A stretch of 64,000 nt of DNA from Lithodes maja (GCA_037953745.1 JBAKBP010007683.1:33488-97487); one strand, 5' to 3'. Shown: positions 41,963 through 52,852, counted from the first letter of the stretch. The notes: a model not told the origin generated them from the sequence alone. Numbers and translations: made by a program.

Positions 41963-42138
41963 AATAAAGCTATGATAAGAAGTAATAAATGCCTTGAAAA
42001 TATACAAGAAATATTTTAACAATATGTTAGGACTGGAATAATACCTGAAGGATGGAAGAAGTCAAAGACAGTAATGATACCAAAAGTGAAAAAAACTAGC
42101 CAGTGAATTGAGACGTCTAGCTTTAACTGATGTCTCCT
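41963..42138 (+). pseudogene. Degraded LINE reverse transcriptase, fragment 1 of 3
   Basis: AT-rich sequence that reads GIIPEGWKKSKTVMIPKVKK, the first RT motif. It stops at the target duplication of the LINE at 42152. The continuation is at 45855 and then 62362. Frame breaks near 42100 show that it is old. Clade uncertain. Confidence 0.7.
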
Positions 42139-42547
42139 ATTAATTGTTCATCTATCTATCTATCTATCTATCTATATGCTCAGGCCCAATCCCCATTTTG
42201 GGGGTAGCCAACCCAAGACAGAGCAAGAACAGGGAAAACACAAAAAGAACATAAACAACAAATAAACACAGATAAAAAGCACCAACGCACACACATCCAG
42301 GTCACCCAGGAGAAGACCCAGAGACCAGGGTCACCATGGTCGCTCCAGCACTCCCCCGGCCCCCGACCACCTGGAGAGGTTCCGATCTCGGCAGGCAGAC
42401 GTGCAGCGGAGCCAAAGCCACAAGCCCTCCAACCACACTTCCAGGCGCACCCTTCATATTAATCGTCTCCCCGGGACAGGCGCCTGATGGACTATTATCT
42501 AGTCCAACTTGCGCCCGACCCCTTACTCCAAATGACCACGTGTTCAC

Positions 42548-44428
42548 TCAACTATTCACAAGCATTCTCCATTCACTCCTGTCCACCACCACTTCCCCTG
42601 CCTGATCTATAGTCATTCCTCTATCATCCAAAGCCTTTCTTACACAGTCTCTCCATCTCAATGGGGGTCTTCCTGCCCTTCTATCTCCCCTTGTACCTGA
42701 CTCACATATTCTCTTTGTAAGCCTTTCATCTCCCATTCGTTCAACATGACCATACCAGCTCAGCACCCTTCTGTCCACTCTGGCTGACAAATGTTCCTGC
42801 TGGCCCACTCTCTTACGTATCTCTTCATTCCTCAATCTGTCTCTACGAGTAACTCCACACATACTCCTCAAGCAGCTCATCTCCATCACATCCAGCCCTC
42901 TTTTCTCCTTTTTCTTCAGAGCCCATGTCTCAGCCCCATACATCACTGTTGGCACAACAATTCCTTGATACAGTGCACTTTTTACTTTCACTCCGAGATT
43001 TCTTGTCTTCCACATACTTCTCATTGCTCCGAAAACCTTCCTTCCTTCACACACTCTCTGTTTTACCTCCACTTCCATACCTCCACTCCTGCTTATCGTT
43101 CCTCCTAGATATTTAAAACACTCTACTTGTTCCAATATTTCCCCATCCAGCCTCACATCAAGATTCACCCTATGCTCTCCCCTATTACACACTATTACTT
43201 TACTTTTATTGACGTTCACCTTCAGTTTCCTCCTTCCACAAACCACACCAAACTCTTTTACTACCCGCTGCAGTTTCTCATCAGAATCCGCCACCAATGC
43301 TGTGTCATCAGCGAACAGCAACTGATTCAACTCCCAATCTCTACCATTCTTTCCTACTAAACCCAATCCTCTTCCCATAGTTCTCCTTTTCACCTCCCTC
43401 ACCACACCATCCATAAACATATTAAACAGCCATGGTGACATTACACAACCCTGTCGCAAACCTACCTTTACCTCAAACCATTCACTCAACTCACCATTTC
43501 CTACTCTCACACATGCTCTGCTCCCTTCATAAAAATTCTTAACTGCTTCTAACAAATTTCCTCCTATTTCATAAATCCTTAACACCTTCCACATTGCTTC
43601 ACGGTCCACACGATCATATGCTTTTTCCAAGTCCATAAAAGCCCAAAATATCTCCTTATGCTTCTCTAAATACTTCTCGCATAACTGTCTTACTGCAAAC
43701 ATCTGATCCACGCACCCTCTTCCCCTCCTAAAACCGCACTGTTCTTCTCCTATTGCAACTTCCGTACACTTTATTATCCTCTCTATCAACACCCTGCAAT
43801 ACAGCTTTCCAACCACTGACAATAAACTAATGCCTCTATAACTTGAACACTCCTGCCGATCTCCCTTCCCCTTGTACAACAGCACAATACATGCACTCTT
43901 CCAGTCTATTGGTACCATTGACACAGCAAAGCACCCATTGAAAAGTCTCACCAACCAATCTATTATCACATCTCCACCCTTCTTTATACACTCCACAGCA
44001 ATACCATCCAAACCTTCTGCTTTTCCCGCTCTCATTTGTTTCACTGCTTCTTTCACCTCATTTTCCTCAATCCTTTCATTCATTCCCTGCCACCTGGGTG
44101 GCCTGGGTAACCTATCTCCATCCACCTCTGCTTCAATCACTGCTTCTCTTCCATCTCTTGTATTTAACAAAGATTCAAAATACTCGGCATATCTTTTCCT
44201 CACTTCAACTTGTTCCACTAGTAATTCTCCATTTTCATCTTTCACTGACTCTTCCCTCTTTTGTCCTCCTTTCCTTACTTTATTTACCTCCTTCCAGAAC
44301 ATCTTCTTTCGTTCTTCAAAATTCTCACTCAGCCTTTGACCCCACCTTTCGTTTGCATCTTTTTTCGCTTCTCTAATTTTCCGTTTTGCCTCTCTCCTTT
44401 TCTCCTTTTCTCCTTGTACCTCTCCCAT
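42548..44428 (-). CDS. RTE-like LINE reverse transcriptase
   Basis: 626 residues. Motifs: CIVLLYKGKGDRQECSSYRG, EQCGFRRGRGCVDQMF, WAFMDLEKAYDRVDREAMW (Asp), VGLRQGCVMSPWLFNMFMD and the catalytic LLFADDTALVAD. The C-terminal part has PTVMYGAETWALKKKEKRGL, RSMCGVTRRDRLRNEEIRK and WYGHVERMGDERLTKRI, the tail typical of this LINE group. The frame is intact. The stop lies about 400 bp before the ATAG tail. The related fragment at 58559-59093 shares the C-terminal pattern but is a different subfamily. Confidence 0.94.
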   Translation of the reverse strand: MGEVQGEKEKRREAKRKIREAKKDANERWGQRLSENFEERKKMFWKEVNKVRKGGQKREESVKDENGELLVEQVEVRKRYAEYFESLLNTRDGREAVIEAEVDGDRLPRPPRWQGMNERIEENEVKEAVKQMRAGKAEGLDGIAVECIKKGGDVIIDWLVRLFNGCFAVSMVPIDWKSACIVLLYKGKGDRQECSSYRGISLLSVVGKLYCRVLIERIIKCTEVAIGEEQCGFRRGRGCVDQMFAVRQLCEKYLEKHKEIFWAFMDLEKAYDRVDREAMWKVLRIYEIGGNLLEAVKNFYEGSRACVRVGNGELSEWFEVKVGLRQGCVMSPWLFNMFMDGVVREVKRRTMGRGLGLVGKNGRDWELNQLLFADDTALVADSDEKLQRVVKEFGVVCGRRKLKVNVNKSKVIVCNRGEHRVNLDVRLDGEILEQVECFKYLGGTISRSGGMEVEVKQRVCEGRKVFGAMRSMWKTRNLGVKVKSALYQGIVVPTVMYGAETWALKKKEKRGLDVMEMSCLRSMCGVTRRDRLRNEEIRKRVGQQEHLSARVDRRVLSWYGHVERMGDERLTKRICESGTRGDRRAGRPPLRWRDCVRKALDDRGMTIDQAGEVVVDRSEWRMLVNS

Positions 44429-44694
44429 ACCTCAACACTACCATCCTGTAAAACCCTCTCAAAACACTGTCTCTTCTCCTCAACTGCCTTTCTCACTGTA
44501 TCATTCCACCACTCGCTTCCCTTCCTGATACCTACGCCTCCTACTTTCCTTTTGCCGCATACTACCTCTGCACTTGCTTTCACTCCTTCCTTAAACTGTT
44601 GCCATTCCACCTCTACTTCTCTCTCTTCCATCTCTCTCACTTCCATCCACTTTTCATTTAGTCTTTCCTTGTACTCCCTCTCTCTCTTTTTCAC
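44329..44694 (-). pseudogene. RTE-like LINE linker between endonuclease and RT
   Basis: A 121-residue Glu/Lys/Arg-rich, coiled-coil-like frame (EREVEVEWQQFKEGVKAS) linking the endonuclease to the RT in a third frame. Both joins are frame changes, so the natural single polyprotein has two shifts, probably mutations in this copy. Confidence 0.7.
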
Positions 44695-45535
44695 TCTTCT
44701 CTAACTCACTAACTTTTATTACCTCTCTTACTTCACGCTTGTCTCTTATTCTCCTGTAACTCTTAACTCTTAGCTTTCCCTCCACCAGGTAATGATCTGA
44801 CATACCCTTCGTCTCACCTCTCATCACATTCACATCCAGCAGTCTACACAATCTTTCCCTTGTCACCAGCACATAATCCATCAATGCCCTCTCTACAATC
44901 TCTCCCCTCACAAGTCTATGCCAGGTGTACTTGTGTATACGCCTTTTTTTTAAGAACGTATTACCTACACTCAATCTACATTCTTCACATACATTTTTCA
45001 GTCTTTCTCCACTCTCGTTTACACCATCCACACCAAAACTACCGATGACTCCCTCAACAGGCTCATTTCCTACCCTAGCATTTAGGTCCCCTAAAACTAT
45101 AACATTTTCATTTTCATCAAGCCCTTGTAGACAATCTCTCAAATCCTCCCAGAAACCCTCTACCTTGTCTAACTCTCTTTCACTTCCTGGTCCATACGCA
45201 CTTACAAAAACCCACCTTTCACCCTTAAACTGCATTCTCACCCACATTAGCCTTGATGACACCTCTTTCCACTCTTTTATAAACTCTCTCAACTCCTCCT
45301 TCACAATAATAGCCACTCCTTCTTTCCCCTTAACTCCCTCGTCTACTCCAGACTTTCTACCTATCACGTTTCCAAAATCCACTTCTCCCTCTCCTTTCAT
45401 CTTTGTTTCATTCAGTGCAAGGACATCATACATCCTTCTTTCAAATAACCTTCCAATATCCTCTCGCTTCTCATTCGTACTACATCCACGCACATTCAAA
45501 GCTCCTATTCTTAGGGTCCGGGACCACGAACGCAT
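44654..45535 (-). CDS. RTE-like LINE endonuclease
   Basis: 293 residues with the APE endonuclease blocks: LRIGALNVRGCSTNEKR (Asn), VLALNETKMKG (Glu), GVAIIVKEEL, VFVSAYGPGSE (Tyr), NVIVLGDLNARVGNE (Asp-x-Asn), HKYTWHRL and GMSDHYLVEGKL (Asp-His). Genes predicted from such copies are often misnamed 'craniofacial development protein 2'. It would cut target DNA for priming. The start is the first ATG after the 5' untranslated region. The frame shifts near 44660-44690 into a linker frame. Confidence 0.92.
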   Translation of the reverse strand: MRSWSRTLRIGALNVRGCSTNEKREDIGRLFERRMYDVLALNETKMKGEGEVDFGNVIGRKSGVDEGVKGKEGVAIIVKEELREFIKEWKEVSSRLMWVRMQFKGERWVFVSAYGPGSERELDKVEGFWEDLRDCLQGLDENENVIVLGDLNARVGNEPVEGVIGSFGVDGVNESGERLKNVCEECRLSVGNTFLKKRRIHKYTWHRLVRGEIVERALMDYVLVTRERLCRLLDVNVMRGETKGMSDHYLVEGKLRVKSYRRIRDKREVREVIKVSELEKSEKEREGVQGKTK

Positions 45536-45854
45536 TCCCTCGCCCCTATCTCTGTCTCGTTTTTTTGGTAGATTTATTTAAGGGGAGAAGGATACCAGGC
45601 CCCCCGCCCCCGATCCCCTTTAGCCGACTTCTACGTCTCGCCGGAGAAAAGCGGTGGTGGAAATTTCTCACCCCTTCACCACAGAGGAGGCTACCTGCAC
45701 CAGAAAGTGGCGGGCGTTGGGGTCGCCGCATCCCTATGCCATTTGAAAAAATTAGAGATGCAGAAGGAGAAAAAGATAGAAGGGGCTATGGGAAGTAGAG
45801 GACACCAACCCTCACTCTGACAAAGGGTCAGCCCACCACTAATTAATTGTTCAT

Positions 45855-46102
45855 GACAACTGCAATAAAAATATAAGATAGAGGAACATTTCAGAGTAAA
45901 TGCTGAAGTAAAGGAAACACAAAGTGGCTTGAATTAAATAAAGGAAGAATTGAAAACAACCTATATATTTTAAAATATGGTATACTAAAACATTTGAACG
46001 TAAGGAATCACTTATTTCAATTGATTTTATGAAAGCCTTTGACTCTATAAAGATACATAAATACATTAAAGTACTTAAAGATTATAAAGTTCATAACAAT
46101 AG
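45855..46102 (+). pseudogene. Degraded LINE reverse transcriptase, fragment 2 of 3
   Basis: Continues fragment 1 after the RTE-like LINE. It has many stops, then reads LISIDFMKAFDSIKIHKYIK, the catalytic Asp block of an RT (motif 3), and stops at 46102 where the LTR-B begins. Confidence 0.75.
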
Positions 46103-46410
46103 TAAAATACCACCAAAAGGAATGCCCCCCACCAACCTCCCGACCAACAACCCAGTAACAATTCCGCAAGAACCAGAACGAAAGCCGGCCGGGACGAAAG
46201 GACCCAGCAGCCGGAAGGAGAAGTACTCACCCACAGGATCAAAGGAAGCCGACACGGCCGGAAAACAAGAGATCCCAAAGACACTTCGACCAAAGGTGGT
46301 ATACTCCCAACCTTTTGAATATGCTAGGTTCAAATGACGGGACCAAAGGACCGACCCCAACACGGCCGGAAAACAAAAGGCCCCAAAGGCACGTCGACCA
46401 CAAGTAGTAT
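46103..46410 (+). mobile_element. LTR-B copy 2, 5' part, cut by DIRS
   Basis: Starts TAAAATACCACC and shares with LTR-A the later AGAACGAAAG...GACGAAAGGACC stretch. It contains two tandem units of about 102 bp (CGGCCGGAAAACAA at about 46257 and 46360). The DIRS element is inserted in the second unit: GTAGTAT (46410) continues as GTTCCCAGCC at 58374, matching GGTGGTATACTCCCAACC in the first unit. Confidence 0.75.
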
Positions 46411-46717
46411 TTATTAGTGGCCCCTCCATCATTGACGAACATGCCTATTACATAAGGCATCCTCTTCAAACACTAATCCGCCGTAGTTTTAATCTACCGC
46501 GCAGAGCATTTAAAATCTGAGGAGCCTTCATCATGAGCGCACGCGACCTCACTCATGGCTTCAGTCATTATGAATTGGGTTCTCACTACGAAAAAACTTC
46601 GTAAAAAATAAAAACAAAAAGAAAATAAGAATAACTATCCAATAAGCTTTCCATCATATCGTGGATGTACTTGTGTGGATCTTTGACCAGATGCTGATTC
46701 AGGCGTCATTCTTCCTT
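46411..46717. repeat. DIRS left inverted terminal repeat
   Basis: TTATTAGTGGCCCCTCC... through ...TCAGGCGTCATTCTTCCTT. It is the near-perfect reverse complement of 58024-58330; the two differ at scattered bases, including CTCCATCA versus GTAATCA near the tip. Confidence 0.95.
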
Positions 46718-47289
46718 CTCTGCTCTGCGATCAGCCGGCCTGGACGTGTCTCTCCACGCTCCGCTGGTTCCGCATTTGCTGCGTCCCTAGTGAGTTTTTT
46801 CTCATTTGTTTCCTCCGGGATGTATCGAGTAAGGTTAGGATAGGCGTAGCAGGAGTGTCCTGGGCTGGTTGCCCGCAGTGCAGTGTATTTTGGGTCGTGT
46901 GTTTGGGGCATCTATTTCGGATGTACCCTCGTGGTCCTGTTGTGGACAGGTGAACTTTTTCACAGTTAGCTAGCTTTGTGATGCAGGCGGCTTTCATTAC
47001 GCGTTATTGCTTCCTTTTATCTTTCTGATGAGGTAGCGTATTTTTGCTGACGTTCCCAGCGTATTTTTCTTCACTTAGTGAAGTTTTTTCTGGATCCCGA
47101 GTCAGTTCTTCCCTTTGCTGGAAGTATTTGCTACAGTGGTGTGTTGGCGGTGGTTCCTGTTGTGATATAATTCAGTGCTTTTTGTTTATATTCCGACATG
47201 TTACTGTTATCCGTCTGCCTAGGCCTAGCCAGCCTCTCGTAGCTTTACCACATATACAAGTGTTATTGATTTATTTTCTAAATATGTAC

Positions 47290-47430
47290 TACTGTGTCAT
47301 GTGTGTCCTGGTTTAGTTGTGTATTGGCTAATTCCACGGACTATTTATGTGTCCTGGGTTAGTTGTGTATTGGCTAATTCCACGGACTATGTTGGGCCCG
47401 GCGTTAGTTGTGTTTTGGCTAAGTGTTGCG
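47290..47430. repeat. Short tandem repeats of about 50 bp in the DIRS 5' region
   Basis: TTAGTTGTGTATTGGCTAAT followed by TCCACGGACTAT occurs at about 47312 and 47360, and a shorter variant (TTAGTTGTGTTTTGGCTAAG) at about 47405. Confidence 0.8.
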
Positions 47431-47690
47431 TTCAGATGGTATCTGGACGGGGTGGGTTTTTTCCGGCGGGTTTTTCTCGGTTTCACCTTGATAACCCCGG
47501 CTGGTTGCCGAGTTTTGGCCATGCGTGGTTTAAAACAGGCTTGTTTCCCCGGCGAGTGGGTGTCTGTGGCTCCCCAGGACTGCGTCTCTGGGGTGCCTGT
47601 TTCAGGCTCCTTATAATTTCTGGCGGGTTGGCTGTACCCTTCTAACAGTGTTCATACGGACACGTGTTGTAGTTTTTTCGGTTTTGCAAA

Positions 47691-50600
47691 GCCAATATAA
47701 AACTATGCTGTTGTTGTATTTCCTCCCCGGCGATCTTTTACAAAGAAGTGGGGATGGGAACAATTGGGGTTAACTTTTAAACTTTACATCACCCGGCGGG
47801 TGCAACCTGGAAGGGTGGGATGACCGAATTTGCAAAATTCAGTTTAGTTGACCAGACAATTGAGGGATGCATTGTGTATCGCCTCCTTCAACATACGGCG
47901 CTTTAGGGCACAATTGGGGTTAACGTTTTTTAAACTAATATTCACACCCGGCGGGTGCTCCTTGGAAGGGTGGGAAAAACGAATTTACAATTCAGTTAGT
48001 TGACCAGACAATTGAGGGATACGTTTTGTATCGCCGCCTTCAACATACAGCGATCTAAAAAGATACTTCGGGAGAAGTTCGATCTCGTATATTTGTCAGG
48101 CTTCCCAGTTTTTGATCTACGAGATAATTCGGGGGCCGGCGTCTTTTTTAGTTTTTTTTCCTACAAAATTGAATCTTGAAACAAACACCACCGGAAAGAC
48201 TTAATCTATTATAAACGCCATGGTGGTCTTTATATATTATGTCAGAGGGTATTCATAAATCTTTTGGACAAATTAAGATATTCTGATATCTTTTACTTAG
48301 GAAACCCCACCGCGTAGCGAGCTGTAGTCGTTGAGTATTACGTCTCGTTACCCGCCAGGTTATTTAACACTTGTGTGCGAACATGTTTGGGTTAACCTTA
48401 TGAGCATTAATTCCTGGAAATTTTCTTTTTTTCCAGAGCTGGGTCCCGGCGGGTCTATGCAGAACCTGGAGTAAGTTTCCCACCAGTCTCTGTCATGGCT
48501 ACCTTTGCACCGGTTTTTGCTTTATGCATTACGCCCTCCTGTTCAGCTATCCCTATTTTTGTGCACACCCTTTGTATAAAATGTGTTAAAATGTCTCGTT
48601 TGGTGTGGGTTACCTTTCCGGCGTTTTTCTCGTTGCTCCGAGAACACCGTTTTTGTTTACCGAGTTTTAGTCAGGATGGCTAAAATAGGTAAGTTACCCC
48701 GACGAGTTTGGTCGCTTGAGGGCTCATCTGAAACTGCGTTTTCTGTGGTCGAGCCTGGGATCAGGCTTCCTGTGTTATTCATTGCTTTATGCATTACGCC
48801 CTCCTGTAATGTCTCGTTTAGTGTGGGTTACCTTTCCGGCGTTTTTCTCGTTGCTCCGAGAACACCGTTTTTGTTTACCGAGTTTTAGTCAGGATGGCTA
48901 AAATAGGTAAGTTACCCCGACGAGTTTGGTCGCTTGAGGGCTCATCAGAAACTGCGTTTTCTATGGTCGAGCCTGGGATCAGGCTTCCTGGGTTATTCCC
49001 GTCGAGGGGGGCTCCACACAGTTATCTAGGTGATCATGCTGACACCTGTTGGACATGGTTTTCTCTGCTTTTCAAAGCCATTGAAACAATGCTGTCTGTT
49101 TGTTTGGTCTTTCCCTCCCGGCGACCTTTTTACAAAGAGGTCTGGGGCAGGTATAATTGGTTTGACATTGCATATAAAACCCGGCGGTTGTACCTTCGGG
49201 TGGTTATATTAACGGATTTGCGATTCGCGATAATTTGCCAAACAATTGATTGATACAATAGGGTATCACGGCCTTCAAGACGGCGATCTATGAGGGCTTC
49301 TGGGAGAAGCCGGATTAGAGATTAAGATAGGCTTAGACTTTTTATGGGATAAAAAGATGCTTGAATCTTACTAGCCAATATAAAACTATGCTGTTGTTGT
49401 ATTTCCTCCCCGGCAATCTTTTACAAAGAAGTGGGGATAGGAACAATTGGGGTTAACTTTTAAACTTTAAATCGTCCGGCGGGTGCAACCTGGAAGGGTG
49501 GGATGCCCGAATTTGCAAAATTCAGTTTAGTTGACCCGACAATTGAGGGATGCATTGTGTATCGCCTCCTTCAACATACGGCACTTTAGGGCACAATTGG
49601 GGTTAACGTTTTTTAAACTAATATTCACACCCGGCGGGTGCTCCTTGGAAGGGTGGGAATAACGAATTTACAATTCAGTTAGTTAACCAGACAATTGAGG
49701 GATACGTTTTGTATCGCCGCCTTCAACATACGGCGATCTAAAAAGATACTTCGGGAGAAGTTAGATCTCGTATATTTGTCAGGCTTCCTAGTTTTTCATC
49801 TACGAGATAATTCGGGGGCCGGCGTCTTTTTTAGTTTTTTTTTTTCCAAAATTGAATCTTGAAACAAACACCACCGGAAAGACTTAATCTGTTATAAACG
49901 CCATGCTGGTCTTTATATATTATGTCAGATGGTATTCATAAATCTTTTGGACAAATTAAGATATTCTGATATCTTTTACTTAGGAAACCCCACCGCGTAG
50001 CGAGCTGTAGTCGTTGAGTATTACGTCTCGTTACCCGGCGGGTTATTTAACACTTGTGTGCGAACATGATTGGGTTAACCTTATGAGCATTAATTCCTGG
50101 AAATTTTCTTTTTTTTCCAGAGCTGGGTCCCGGCGGGTCTATGCAGAACCTGGAGTAAGTTTCCCACCAGTCTCTGTCATGGCTACCTTTGCCCCGGTTT
50201 TTGCTTTATGCATTACACCCTCCTGTTCAGGTATCCCTATTTTTGAGCACACCCTTTGTATAAAATGTGTTAAAATGTCTCGTTTGGTGTGGGTTACCTT
50301 TCCGGCGTTTTCTCGTTGCTCCGAGAACACCGTTTTTGTTTACCGAGTTTTAGTCAGGATGGCTAAAATAGGTAAGTTACCTCGACGAGTTTGGTCGCTT
50401 GAGGGCTCATCTGAAACTGCGTTTTCTGTGGTCGAGCCTGGGATCAGGCTTCCTGTGTTATTCATTGCTTTATGCATTACGCCCTCCTGTAATGTCTCGT
50501 TTAGTGTGGGTTACCTTTCCGGCGTTTTTCTCGTTGCTCCGAGAACACCGTTTTTGTTTACCGAGTTTTCGTCAGGATGGCTAAAATAGGTAAGTAACCC

Positions 50601-51056
50601 CGACGAGTTTGGTCGCTTGAGGGCTCATCAGAAACTGCGTTTTCTATGGTCGAGCCTGGGATCAGGCTTCCTGAGTTATTCCCGTCGAGGGGGGCTCCAC
50701 ACAGTTATCTAGTTGATCATGCTGACACCTGTTGGACATGGTTTTCTCTGCTTTTCAAAGCCATTGAAACAATGCTGTCTGTTTGTTTGGTCTTTCCCTC
50801 CCGGCGACCTTTTTACAAAGAGGTCTGGGGCAGGTATAATTGGTTTGACATTGCATATAAAACCCGGCGGTTGTACCTTCGGGTGGTTATATTAACGGAT
50901 TTGCGATTCGCGATAATTTGCCAAACAATTGATTGATACAATAGGGTATCACGGCCTTCAAGACAGCGATCTATGAGGGCTTCTGGGAGAAGCCGGATTA
51001 GAGATTAAGATAGTCTTAGACTTTTTATGGGATAAAAAGATGCTTGAATCTTACTA
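47691..51056. repeat. Two tandem 1683 bp repeats in the DIRS 5' region
   Basis: GCCAATATAAAACTATGCTG occurs at 47691 and at 49374, and the sequence between repeats almost base for base to 51056. Smaller repeats sit within each unit: a 149 bp pair (ACAATTGGGG at 47761 and 47910) and a 218 bp pair (ATGTCTCGTTT at 48591 and 48809). The hexamer CCGGCG recurs many times. ORFs of 119 and 96 residues in the two units are copies of the same sequence; I see no known domain. Confidence 0.93.
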
Positions 51057-51606
51057 GTGTTTCAAGTGTAAAGGGATACTTGAAAGACTTCATCTTTAAT
51101 AAAGATATGCTTCATCTCTACGAGGATTCAGAAGTTATGCTTAATTCTTTTGGACAGGTAAAAGATATGCTGAAATCTTTAATAAGCCATTGAAACAATG
51201 CTGTTTGTTTGTTTAGTCTTTCCCTCCCGGCGACCTTTTTACAAAGAGGTCTGGGGCAGGTACAATTGGTTTGACATTGCATATAAAATCCGGCGGTTGT
51301 ACCTTCGGGTGGTTATATTAACTGATTTGCAATTCGCGATAATTTGCCAAACAATTGATTGATACAATAGGGTATCACGGCCTTCAAGACGGCGATCTAT
51401 GAGGGCTTCTGGGAGAAGCCGGATTAGAGATTAAGATAGGCTTAGACTTTTTATGGGATAAAAAGATGCCGGAATCTTACTAGTGTTTCAAGTGTAAGGG
51501 GATACTTGAAAGACTTCATCTTTAATAAAGATATGCTTCATCTTTATGAGGATTCAGAAGATATGCTTAAATCTTCTGGACAGGTAAAGATATGCTGAAA
51601 TCTTTA
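50759..51606. repeat. Two tandem 424 bp repeats in the DIRS 5' region
   Basis: AAGCCATTGAAACAATGCTG recurs at 50759 and 51183, and the following sequence repeats to about 51606. The first unit overlaps the end of the second 1683 bp repeat. Each ends in short ATGCTT(A/C)A-TCTT motifs. Confidence 0.9.
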
Positions 51607-51879
51607 ATATGAAACTAAAGGAAAACGAAAAGTAGTGGTGGAGTGCTACGGTTCGTTGACCGGCGGTTTTGTGGCGCATATTTTGTACCATTTTTTGGGT
51701 GTAACCCTATGAGCATTAATCCCCGGAAATTTCTCTTTCCAGGGCGGAGTACCGGTGTTGCACCAGGTGACCAGGTAGTTCCTGGGGGCGGGGTACTTTT
51801 CCCCCAGTCTCTGTCGTGTCGGCACTTGTACCTCTCATTGCTGTATGTTCAACGCCGTTAAGCTCAGGTATCCCTATCT

Positions 51880-52037
51880 TATTTTTGTATGTTAATGAAA
51901 TAATTTAATAGCTGAATCATAATAAACATATATATTTTCTATGATTATATTATGATAATATTGTGTTTATTTATAGTAATTTATTTTAATACAATTAAAT
52001 ATATATTAATTTAATTAGTATACTTTATGATTTTGCT
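51880..52037. other. AT-rich block ending in a splice-acceptor-like site
   Basis: A block of about 160 bp, almost all A/T, ends TTTTGCTCACCAG at about 52043, just before the ORF at 52070. This could be an intron end. Other donor-like (AGGTAAGT at about 48688 and 48907) and acceptor-like (TTTTTTCCAG at about 48436 and 50120) sites lie upstream. Splicing is only a possibility. Confidence 0.35.
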
Positions 52038-52069
52038 CACCAGCTCTGCTTTCAATGTGTTAATGAGCT

Positions 52070-52759
52070 ATGGGAGCTTTTAATTATCATAAACCTTTAT
52101 GGGACTCGGACGAGGGCTCCCATTCAGAGAGTATACCGAGCTCGCAAGCGAGGGACAGCCACAGCCAAGGTGTATGGCGATACTCAGTCCTGGCAGGACA
52201 GCACACATCCCTTTGTGACTCAACTAGTGCTGACGTCCACCGGGATGCCGATGTACCATCTTCTATCCCAGTTTTAACATGGCAACATGTGGAGGTCCCG
52301 GCTTCGGCGGGATCTTCCCATGATAGGCCAGACTTAACGGATGAAGAACAACGATCTCTGGTCTCAGAGATGGAGGTTGAAGAGTCCAGTCACCTTCTAG
52401 GCGACTCTCAGGGTACTGTCGAATCTCCACGGAGTTCGTCATCGGCTAGGTATGTACCGGCGGAAGAGATTGATGGACTACTATTGAATGCACTTAATAG
52501 GTTCTTTGGCCCTACGCCGGAAACTCCTTTTGATACGGGAGATCCCGCGATGTCGACGAATGTGCGACCTCTGGCTTTAGCTAAAATACCTAACCATCCT
52601 CTTGTGTCAGATCCAATTTCCAATGTGCCAGGCACAGCAGCTCTCACTACTTCCACTGTGCGAGTCTTATCAGACATATCTCCCCCTCCTTTAGACGAGG
52701 CGCCAGTTAAAAAACAGGAGCTATGCCTCTTTTATACGGGCCGGGTGAGTCAGGGGTAG
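52070..52759 (+). CDS. DIRS ORF1, gag-like protein of unknown fold
   Basis: 229 residues, Ser/Glu/Asp-rich, probably largely disordered. It has no membrane span or zinc motif. The position (first long ORF, upstream of the recombinase) is that of the gag-like ORF1 of DIRS elements, which is the only basis for the name. Notable stretches are RPDLTDEEQRSLVSEMEVEE and YVPAEEIDGLLLNALNRFFG, the latter predicted amphipathic. The ORF stops just before a T run (52776) where a LINE has inserted, so its natural C-terminus may be lost. The acceptor-like AG 25 bases upstream suggests that the real start may be spliced. Confidence 0.55.
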   Translation: MGAFNYHKPLWDSDEGSHSESIPSSQARDSHSQGVWRYSVLAGQHTSLCDSTSADVHRDADVPSSIPVLTWQHVEVPASAGSSHDRPDLTDEEQRSLVSEMEVEESSHLLGDSQGTVESPRSSSSARYVPAEEIDGLLLNALNRFFGPTPETPFDTGDPAMSTNVRPLALAKIPNHPLVSDPISNVPGTAALTTSTVRVLSDISPPPLDEAPVKKQELCLFYTGRVSQG

Positions 52760-52852
52760 CAATGTTACGGATTTCTTTTTTTTTTTTTTTTTTTAAGAGA
52801 CAATGAACGGAGGAAGGAAAAACACAGATTAAAAAAAAAAAGGTCCATGTGC

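Larger units (their letters stand above)
42152..45841 (-). mobile_element. RTE-like LINE, full length with 13 bp target duplication
   Basis: A 3.69 kb minus-strand element. It is bounded by ATTAATTGTTCAT at 42139-42151 and again at 45842-45854, an exact 13 bp target-site duplication. It has a GC-rich 5' untranslated region (about 45540-45841), an endonuclease ORF, an RT ORF, and a 3' tail of (ATAG)n seen as TCTATCTATC at 42151-42175. It inserted into the degraded LINE RT at 41963-46102. Confidence 0.95.

Noticed and set aside
48894..49253. 119-residue frame and its 96-residue twin at 50646-50936 as real genes
   Set aside because: They are copies within a tandem repeat, with no domain and with overlapping alternative frames of the same length; similarity is explained by DNA duplication.
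47691..51606. A CRISPR array or satellite locus independent of transposons
   Set aside because: Units are long with no short spacer pattern, the setting is eukaryotic, and the repeats lie between the DIRS terminal repeats.
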